In this document: positions 58,491 through 64,000 of the stretch, piece by piece
Layout of the letters: the number at the start of each line of letters is the position of its first letter
Position numbering within the stretch: position 1 is the first letter of the stretch
From: Pseudomonas sp. ML2-2023-3
GTDB lineage: Bacteria; Pseudomonadota; Gammaproteobacteria; Pseudomonadales; Pseudomonadaceae
Length of the DNA: 64,000 nt
Direction: 5' to 3'
Assembly (NCBI RefSeq): GCF_037055275.1
Contig: NZ_CP146343.1
Location: 1,770,501 to 1,834,500 of the forward strand
Position numbers and translations under genes: made by a program
Notes under the pieces: model-generated
The model's input: only the letters and a program-made list of their open reading frames with translations
Told to the model about the DNA's origin: nothing
The model's database searches: none

Positions 58491-59162
58491 TTAGTCGTTG
58501 CGTGCGCCACCAAAATAGCCACAGCCGCGCTGGACCTGACCGTTGATCCGCAGCTCTGCACCCAGATGCTGCACGCTGCCGTCGACACTGTCAGTGCAAC
58601 GTTGTGGGGCAACCCACAGTTCTATGCGTTGATTGTTGGCTTCAGTGGACAGCGAAAAACGACCGTCACCGATCTGTTCTTCAACATAAGGCAGTGCCAG
58701 GTCCGGCTGACCTTCGCGTTTAAGCACCATGCCCTTGCCGCCGGCCTGTACTTCCCATGCCGGGCCATTGCCGTTGGCGTGTACGGTCAGTTGCTTGAAG
58801 TTAAGGTCCTGGCAGGCGTTGCTGTTGCGTTCCAGGCGATAGAGCTGTTGCACCTGGACTTCACCGTCCGCACCGGGGGTTTTGCTGGCGACAAAACTGC
58901 CGCGAATATCGGCGAACAACTTGCCCGGTTTATTGGGCATGTAAGAAGCGTCCTGCACCAGGGTGGTGTTGTCGCCGTCGCGCACTTCATAGCGCTGCTG
59001 GCCGACGCACGGTTGGAACACCAACTGATCACCGGATGAAACCAACTCACCTTGCAGGCGGGTCAGGCCGGCGGTGGTGTCAGCTGGCTTGCTGTTGAGC
59101 AGTTGGCAGCCCGCAAACAGGGGCAGCAGGGCAAACAAAACCAAGGGACGAACAGCACGCAT
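58491..59162 (-). CDS. COG3650-like lipoprotein
   Basis: A 223-residue protein with a lipoprotein signal (lipobox FAGC, Cys19). Two similar halves can be traced; the second ends with APQRCTDSVDGSVQHLGAEL and GCGYFGG, a small beta-barrel ending typical of the COG3650/META-like lipoproteins. Function is unknown. It stands alone with a REPIN downstream of its promoter side. Confidence 0.75.
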   Translation of the reverse strand: MRAVRPLVLFALLPLFAGCQLLNSKPADTTAGLTRLQGELVSSGDQLVFQPCVGQQRYEVRDGDNTTLVQDASYMPNKPGKLFADIRGSFVASKTPGADGEVQVQQLYRLERNSNACQDLNFKQLTVHANGNGPAWEVQAGGKGMVLKREGQPDLALPYVEEQIGDGRFSLSTEANNQRIELWVAPQRCTDSVDGSVQHLGAELRINGQVQRGCGYFGGARND

Positions 59163-59230
59163 CGTTGGGACTCCTGACTAGAGCCGCCACGTTACTCAGG
59201 CTGGCGGTGCATCACAAGAGGTTCACCTTC

Positions 59231-59323
59231 TGTAGTCGCTGCCGCAGGCTGCGATTGGAACTGTGGGTTCTTCAAGAAAACGGCTTGCTTCGCAACCCTT
59301 CGCAGCCTGCGGCAGCGACTACA
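59231..59323. repeat. REPIN (two inverted REP units)
   Basis: The 24-base arm at 59231-59254 is the exact reverse complement of 59300-59323. The arm is identical to the first 24 bases of the copy at 5208-5298, although the inner sequences differ. It sits between divergent-facing gene ends. Confidence 0.85.
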
Positions 59324-59332
59324 GAGCTCGGC

Positions 59333-59932
59333 TCAACCCACGATGTAGGTTTGCCCGGTTTGCAGGCCTTCGACACTTTTGGCGTAGGCCAGAGCCACGT
59401 CGGCGCCTGCCACCGGCTTGAAACCGCGGAAGTACGGCGCGTACTTGCCCATCGCCTCTTCCAGTACCGTAGGGCTCACCGAGTTAACCCGCAGCCCCCG
59501 TGGCAGCTCGATGGCAGCCGCTTTTACAAAGCCGTCGAGTGCTGCGTTGACCAGTGCCGCCGAACTGCCCGTGCGAATCGGTTCGCGATTGATGACACCG
59601 CTGGTGAAGGTGAACGAGGCGCCATCGTTGGCAAACTCGCGACCAATCAGCAGCAGATTGACTTGCCCCATCAACTTGTCCTGCAGGCCCAGGGCGAAGT
59701 CACTTTCGCTCATGTCTTCCAGTGCGGCGAACTTGACGTTGCCAGCGGCACAGACCAGCGCGTCGAAGCGTCCGGTCTGTTCGAACAGGTTGCGAATCGA
59801 TGAACAGTCGCTGATATCGACCTGAAAATCGCCGCTATTGCGGCCAATACGCACGATCTCGTGGCGCGACGACAGCTCGCGATCAATGGCTGAACCAATG
59901 GTGCCGTTAGCGCCGATCAACAGGATTTTCAT
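59333..59932 (-). CDS. Short-chain dehydrogenase-like protein lacking the YxxxK pair
   Basis: A 199-residue Rossmann-fold protein with the cofactor motif GANGTIGSAI and the central CAAGNV. The usual catalytic stretch YxxxK is replaced: the aligned segment reads SSAALVNAALDGFVKAA, with Ala and Asn where Tyr and Lys are expected. It resembles a known subgroup of short SDR-like proteins. It is divergent from a LysR-type gene 105 bp away, which probably controls it. Confidence 0.82.
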   Translation of the reverse strand: MKILLIGANGTIGSAIDRELSSRHEIVRIGRNSGDFQVDISDCSSIRNLFEQTGRFDALVCAAGNVKFAALEDMSESDFALGLQDKLMGQVNLLLIGREFANDGASFTFTSGVINREPIRTGSSAALVNAALDGFVKAAAIELPRGLRVNSVSPTVLEEAMGKYAPYFRGFKPVAGADVALAYAKSVEGLQTGQTYIVG

Positions 59933-60036
59933 GGGGTGTTCCTTGCAGGAAGAGGTGAGTGCTTAGTCTAGTGGTGGTTTTTTACCGGGATAAGCGCACT
60001 AATAGGCAACCTTTGGTTTTCATATGGAAACAATCC

Positions 60037-60945
60037 ATGAGCGAAATGGATGACTTGGCGGCGTTCGCGGTGTTGATCGACGCGGGGAGTTTTACCTTGG
60101 CCGCCCAGCAGCTGGGTTGCAGCAAAGGGCAATTGTCCAAACGCATCAGCCTCTTGGAGGCTCAGTTTGCGGTGGTGTTGCTGCACCGCACCACACGGCG
60201 TTTGAGCCTGACGGCTGCTGGCGCAGCGTTACTGCCCCAGGCCCGGGCATTGGTCGTGCAAGTGGAGCGGGCGCGTCAGGCATTAGCCCGACTCAAGGAC
60301 GATATGGTAGGCCCGGTGCGTATGACCGTGCCCGTATCCTTGGGCGAAACATTTTTTGATTCGCTGCTGATGGAATTTTCCCGCGAATACCCCCAGGTGC
60401 AGATCGAGCTGGAACTCAACAACAGCTACCGCGACATGGCACGGGAGGGCTTCGATCTGGCGATCCGTTCTCAGGTCGCCAATAACGAGCGACTGGTGGC
60501 AAAACTGGTGCTCAACTGGCAGGAGATCACCTGTGCGAGCCCGGCCTACCTTGAGCAATACGGCGAGCCAGTCACCCCGCAGCAACTGGTCGAGCACCGT
60601 TGCCTGCTCAACAGTCACTACAGCGGCCGCGAAGAGTGGCAGTACCACCTCCAGCACGAACTGCACCGTGTGCGGGTCTCGGGGCCGTTTGCCAGCAATC
60701 ACTACAGCTTGCTGAAAAAAGCCGCGGTGATCGGTGCCGGTATCGCCCGCCTGCCTTCATACATGCTCAATGCCGAACTGGCCGATGGACGATTGCGCGC
60801 GTTGCTGCGTGACTATCAGACACGCAGTAACCCCATGTACCTGGTTCACCCCTATCAGGGCGGTTTGCCGAAACGCACGCAGGTTTTGGCGGATTACCTT
60901 GCAGGCTGGTTCCGGCGCAGCGGTGAGGCCATTGACGCGCGGTAA
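60037..60945 (+). CDS. LysR-family transcriptional regulator
   Basis: A 302-residue regulator. The winged helix contains GSFTLAAQQLGCSKGQLSKRISLLE, and the periplasmic-binding-like effector domain follows from about residue 90. Divergent orientation to the SDR-like gene is the classic LysR arrangement and suggests that this is its target. The last 52 bases overlap the 3' end of the DoxX gene on the other strand. ATG at 60037 gives MSEMDDLAAFAVLIDAGSF; the frame is open 26 codons earlier. Confidence 0.9.
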   Translation: MSEMDDLAAFAVLIDAGSFTLAAQQLGCSKGQLSKRISLLEAQFAVVLLHRTTRRLSLTAAGAALLPQARALVVQVERARQALARLKDDMVGPVRMTVPVSLGETFFDSLLMEFSREYPQVQIELELNNSYRDMAREGFDLAIRSQVANNERLVAKLVLNWQEITCASPAYLEQYGEPVTPQQLVEHRCLLNSHYSGREEWQYHLQHELHRVRVSGPFASNHYSLLKKAAVIGAGIARLPSYMLNAELADGRLRALLRDYQTRSNPMYLVHPYQGGLPKRTQVLADYLAGWFRRSGEAIDAR

Positions 60946-61433
60946 CGAAAACGTCTGGCGATCAGGTGATCAATCGACAACGCACCGGGGCCTCTGGCCA
61001 TCAGGTACAACAGAATCGCGATCCATGTCCCATGAGTGGGGTAGGCGTCCGGGTACACGAATAACTGAATGGTCAGCGTCATCCCCAGCAGTGCCAGTGC
61101 CGAAAAACGGGTGGCAAGCCCCAGCAGGATCAGCAGCGGGAAGACGTGTTCACTGAAAGCTGCTGCGTACGCGGCAATGTCCGGGGGCAGCAGCGGGAGT
61201 TTGTATTCCGTACTGAACAAGTACACCGCAGAGTCGGCCAAGTGTGGGGCATTGAGTTCAAAGGTGCCGTTCACCAGGTCGATCGCCAGGCCCTCGACTT
61301 TGGTCTGGCCGGACTTCCAGAACACCGCAGCGATAGAAAACCGTGCGACAAAGGCTATCAGCGTGTGGGGGATACGTTGCATCAGTCCGATTAAACGGCG
61401 TATCTGGCATGTGGGCGTTGCATGGGTGTTCAT
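60894..61433 (-). CDS. DoxX-family membrane protein (bufferin operon, BufD-like)
   Basis: A 179-residue protein with about four membrane helices (LIAFVARFSIAAVFWKSGQTKVEG; HVFPLLILLGLATRFSALALLGM). DoxX proteins often accompany redox or thiol pathways. The ATG overlaps the stop of the DUF2063 gene by four bases (ATGA), so it is the last gene of the four-gene operon. Its 3' end overlaps the LysR gene by 52 bases on the opposite strand. Confidence 0.85.
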   Translation of the reverse strand: MNTHATPTCQIRRLIGLMQRIPHTLIAFVARFSIAAVFWKSGQTKVEGLAIDLVNGTFELNAPHLADSAVYLFSTEYKLPLLPPDIAAYAAAFSEHVFPLLILLGLATRFSALALLGMTLTIQLFVYPDAYPTHGTWIAILLYLMARGPGALSIDHLIARRFRYRASMASPLRRNQPAR

Positions 61434-62203
61434 GGCGAAACCTCTGCGGTGGGGTGTAGGCCGGTGATGGCGTCATGGGTGATCAGCAGCGCCAGGGCCT
61501 GGCCCAGATCAAAATCAGGGGCGGCTTCCAGAGCCTGGCAAGCGGCCAGTTCCAGGGGCCGGCCTTCCTTGAGCCCGTCCACGAACGCTGCACACCCGCA
61601 GCCGACCGCGAACACTTCCACCCGTAATCCGTTGCGCAGCACCACGGCGCTTTGTGGCTGATGCGGGTCTAGGCCCTGAATTTGGCCCTGGTGTTGATGT
61701 GCGGTCCATAGAGCGGCTATGGCGTAGGGTGAATTCAGGCTTGCGACGCCGGGATGCAGTTGCAGGCACAACTGGCCAAGCCTGCCGGGGTTGTTGAGCG
61801 CGCGGATCAATAAGTGCGGGTCCACTGCGCAGGCGTCTGCGGCGTGAAAGGCCTGGACGCACAAACGTTCCAATCGTGCGACATCCGCCAGGTAAGGCAC
61901 GCTGCTGGCAGGTGCGAAACCCTTGACAAAATCTGCGAACTGGACGCCATAGGTGCTCATTACAGGGCTTTTGGGCGGGAAATCTTGAATAAAAGCCCGC
62001 GCCATTGCCTGAAAGAAAACGTCGCCAACCAGCTGCGAAACGACCGGGTAGCTCGTGGCCAGTGCGTTGATCAGGCCACTGTGGACATTGTTGCGATAAA
62101 CCGCAAAACGACGCTCAATGTCGCCGTTATGGCAGGAAATACCTTGCGGGTAAGGCGTATCAGGATCGAGCAGCGCTGCGCTGAAAGCCTCTTGCATATT
62201 CAT
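61430..62203 (-). CDS. DUF2063-family protein (BufC-like partner)
   Basis: A 257-residue protein of the DUF2063 family, databases' putative DNA-binding fold. The N-terminus [14 protein letters not shown] leads to [23 protein letters not shown], the family signature; the second half is a separate domain. In bufferin/TglI-type pathways the DUF2063 protein partners the DUF692 enzyme, presenting the precursor peptide. ATG at 62203 overlaps the upstream stop (ATGA), which fixes the start although the frame is open 48 codons earlier. Confidence 0.86.
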   Translation of the reverse strand: MNMQEAFSAALLDPDTPYPQGISCHNGDIERRFAVYRNNVHSGLINALATSYPVVSQLVGDVFFQAMARAFIQDFPPKSPVMSTYGVQFADFVKGFAPASSVPYLADVARLERLCVQAFHAADACAVDPHLLIRALNNPGRLGQLCLQLHPGVASLNSPYAIAALWTAHQHQGQIQGLDPHQPQSAVVLRNGLRVEVFAVGCGCAAFVDGLKEGRPLELAACQALEAAPDFDLGQALALLITHDAITGLHPTAEVSP

Positions 62204-63081
62204 GGTTGCACCTGTGTGCTGCTCAGGTAGTGCTCGGCAAGTCGTGCTTCCTTGACGAGTTCGGTGAGTGCAGGCAGATGGTTGTCGCGCTCGATCAGGG
62301 TGGCCATTGGGCCCGTTCGCTTCAGTGCTTGTCGGTACAGCGTCCACACGGCTTGATCGACGGGTGATCCGTGGTTGTCGATAAGCAGTCGCTCGCCAAG
62401 GCTGTCGGACTCTTCGGCAAAACCTGCCAGATGAATCTCTCCAACAGCCCGCAGCGGCAAAGCATCGAGGTAGGCCAGGGGATTACGGGCGTGGTTGATG
62501 CAGGACACGTACAGGTTGTTAACGTCCAGTAATAGGCCACAACCACTGCGGGTGATGACTTCGTGGATGAAGTCGGCCTCGTCGAAATGGGCCTCGTCGA
62601 ACTCAATATAGGTTGCGGGGTTTTCCAGCAGGATCTGGCGCTGCAACAGGTTCTGGACCTGATCAATGTGCGCGCATACCCGCGTCAGCGTGGCGGTGTC
62701 ATAACGCAAAGGCAGCAGGTCGTTCAAAAAATACGGCCCGTGGGAAGACCATGCCAGATGTTCGGAAAACATCTGGGGCCGGTAGCGGTCGAGCAATGTG
62801 CTCAAGCGTTGCAAATGTTCGGGATTGAGCGGGCTTTGGCCCCCGATCGACAGACCGACGCCGTGAATCGACAGGGGATACTGATCGCAAATCAGGCTCA
62901 GGTAGTGGTGGAACGGGCCTCCGGCAACCATGTAGTTTTCGGCGTGTACTTCAAAGAAGCCGACGTCAGGCCGGGTGGCGAGTACATCCTGGAAATGTTC
63001 GGCCTTGAGCCCCAGCCCCGCACGCGGCGGGAGCAGGGGCGCACGAGGCGCGATGAGCGAAGCAAGCGGGCTGTGCATCAT
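62200..63081 (-). CDS. DUF692 multinuclear iron enzyme (BufB-like)
   Basis: A 293-residue TIM-barrel of the MbnB/TglH/ChrH family (DUF692). The iron-binding motifs are visible in order: [49 protein letters not shown] and LIERDNH. Members use two or three iron ions to modify cysteines of a peptide precursor with oxygen. The precursor gene is 18 bp upstream and the DUF2063 partner overlaps downstream. Start is uncertain: ATG at 63081 or 63078, or GTG at 63087. Confidence 0.88.
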   Translation of the reverse strand: MMHSPLASLIAPRAPLLPPRAGLGLKAEHFQDVLATRPDVGFFEVHAENYMVAGGPFHHYLSLICDQYPLSIHGVGLSIGGQSPLNPEHLQRLSTLLDRYRPQMFSEHLAWSSHGPYFLNDLLPLRYDTATLTRVCAHIDQVQNLLQRQILLENPATYIEFDEAHFDEADFIHEVITRSGCGLLLDVNNLYVSCINHARNPLAYLDALPLRAVGEIHLAGFAEESDSLGERLLIDNHGSPVDQAVWTLYRQALKRTGPMATLIERDNHLPALTELVKEARLAEHYLSSTQVQP

Positions 63082-63099
63082 CAGCACTCAGTGTGCGAA

Positions 63100-63402
63100 T
63101 CAGGATTTGGCTTTGTAGGCAGCCATTTGGCCAAAGCCGGTAGGCGAGGTGCTGCTGGAGGTTGTTTCGCAGGTGCCTTTTGGTACGAGCTTCCAGGCAT
63201 TGGCCTGATTGTCTACCTTGGCGGTTCCTGCACAGGTAGTGCCTGCCCCTGCGGCGCAATCGTTATGGCCTTTCATGGCAACCCCGAAGCACTTCTCCAT
63301 ATCGCCAGCAGCCTGAGCGGGCAGGGCGGCGATGCTCAGGGCGGAACCCAGAGCAAGTGTCAGTGCAGCGGCGGACAGGGTGCGGGTAGTTTTGCTGTTC
63401 AT
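63100..63402 (-). CDS. DUF2282 exported peptide, bufferin-type RiPP precursor (BufA1-like)
   Basis: A 100-residue precursor. An N-terminal signal peptide of about 31 residues ends LPAQAAG, followed by a core with four Cys: [24 protein letters not shown] and KGTCETT. This is the DUF2282 pattern of bufferins, whose cysteines are oxidised by the DUF692 enzyme and which bind copper in the periplasm. It is the first gene of the operon with bufB-, bufC- and doxX-like genes. ATG at 63402 gives a normal signal peptide, preceded by GGAGAA; the frame is open 15 codons earlier. Confidence 0.86.
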   Translation of the reverse strand: MNSKTTRTLSAAALTLALGSALSIAALPAQAAGDMEKCFGVAMKGHNDCAAGAGTTCAGTAKVDNQANAWKLVPKGTCETTSSSTSPTGFGQMAAYKAKS

Positions 63403-63560
63403 GGTGATTCTCCAGATCCCGGTAGCGATTGCTGCCGGCTTACTCAACTAGAGAAACGAGGGGGGCAGTTATTACAACGCACCTGAATTATTTTTTGGTT
63501 TTAACTGCAACCTCCCCCGTTCCTACGGCAGCTGCTACAGAAAGCCCGGTAGGGGGCAAT

Positions 63561-63588
63561 AAAAAACGGCCCCGAAGGGCCGTTTTTT
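63561..63588 (-). terminator. Terminator after livF
   Basis: ACGGCCC-CGAA-GGGCCGT with six As before and six Ts after. It lies about 16 nt after the livF stop on the minus strand, separating it from the bufferin-type operon. Confidence 0.88.
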
Positions 63589-63603
63589 GTGTCGCAGGCA
63601 GCA

Positions 63604-64000
63604 TTAGCCACCCAGATAGGCGTCACGCACTTTTGGATCGTTGAGCAGTTGCTCGCCGGTGCCTTGCATGACCACCCGGCCGTTTTCCAGCACGTAGGCG
63701 CGGTCAGCGATTTTGAGCGCCTGGTTGGCGTTTTGCTCCACCAGAAACACCGTTACACCCTCATCACGCAGCTGTTCGATGATGTCGAAAATCTGTTGAA
63801 TGATGATCGGGGCCAATCCTAGCGATGGTTCATCCAGCAACAGCAGCTTGGGCTTGCTCATCAGCGCACGGCCAATGGCGAGCATTTGCTGCTCACCACC
63901 GGACATGGTGCCACCCCGTTGTGTGAAACGTTCTTTCAGGCGCGGGAACAAGTGCAGAACCTTATCCATTTGCTCTTCGTATTCCTGCTTCTCGGTAAAG
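63604..64000 (-). CDS. livF: Branched-chain amino acid ABC transporter ATP-binding protein LivF (partial)
   Basis: The 5' end lies beyond the right edge; an in-frame ATG at 63969 is internal, since codons continue upstream (FTEKQEYEEQ). The visible 132 residues carry the signature MSGGEQQM, Walker B KLLLLDEPSLGL and the His-less switch LVEQNANQAL, all as in LivF. It energises high-affinity uptake of leucine, isoleucine and valine together with LivG. Liv genes upstream are outside the window. Confidence 0.93.
   Translation of the reverse strand, partial: FTEKQEYEEQMDKVLHLFPRLKERFTQRGGTMSGGEQQMLAIGRALMSKPKLLLLDEPSLGLAPIIIQQIFDIIEQLRDEGVTVFLVEQNANQALKIADRAYVLENGRVVMQGTGEQLLNDPKVRDAYLGG

Noticed and set aside
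63403..63560. ECF-type promoter upstream of the bufferin precursor
   Set aside because: TGTAATAA and CGTTTCTC occur on the coding strand but only 10 bp apart, too close for an ECF -35/-10 pair, and no ECF gene is near.

Overview
The window is a chromosomal segment of a fluorescent-lineage Pseudomonas. The evidence is gene content and order: aauRS-aatJQMP, glpFKRD, argF-grxD-bfr-bfd, rnt-pyrC-motY-argG, the PA3496-type small protein beside nth, an Mrp/ApbC-metG pair, and REPIN-type repeats. No rRNA, tRNA, CRISPR array or prophage is visible. Species level cannot be settled from the sequence alone.

Layout. 1-1.5 kb: an arginase-family enzyme followed by two small SMR-like membrane proteins (the last cut by the window edge). 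1.6-8.9 kb: glpM, the AauR/AauS two-component system and the acidic amino acid ABC transporter aatJQMP, with a readable sigma-54 promoter and two AauR-type operators. 9-14.2 kb: the glycerol regulon glpF-glpK-glpR-glpD with matching operator-like motifs upstream of glpF and glpD. 14.4-24.5 kb: housekeeping genes (ybaK, an orphan ABC ATPase, argF, grxD, bacterioferritin and its ferredoxin with a Fur box, a peroxiredoxin, rnt, pyrC, motY, argG); argF and argG both carry ArgR-type operators. 23.8-26.5 kb: a visibly AT-rich accessory patch with an orphan membrane protein, about 870 bp of non-coding G/T-skewed DNA and an intact IS630-family element. 26.6-34.1 kb: a LuxR-type response regulator, nth, an rsxB-like ferredoxin, metG, apbC, a cold-shock gene and dcd.

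34.2-45.7 kb: a deacylase, a lipoprotein penicillin-acylase homologue, a glutathione transferase, a cluster of SEC-C/YchJ/LEA genes, an OmpA-like lipoprotein, a collagen-like secreted protein, CopD and DinG. 45.8-52.7 kb: an agarase-like glycoside hydrolase, two tandem class-C-like hydrolases (one with Cys in place of the nucleophilic Ser), an OmpA lipoprotein with an AlgP-like tail, and pdxH. 52.9-60.9 kb: a SlyB-like lipoprotein, a PAP2-like protein, nhaA, a cysteine-synthase-fold enzyme, an FAD protein, a lipoprotein, and a divergent SDR/LysR pair.

60.9-63.4 kb (minus strand) is the most notable system: a four-gene operon encoding a small Cys-containing exported peptide (DUF2282), a DUF692 multinuclear iron enzyme, a DUF2063 partner and a DoxX membrane protein. 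This is the architecture of the recently recognised bufferin-type RiPP pathway, linked to copper handling. The window ends inside livF.

Starts were moved downstream from the longest open frame wherever family length, a signal peptide or a ribosome binding site argued for it; the reasons are in each entry.
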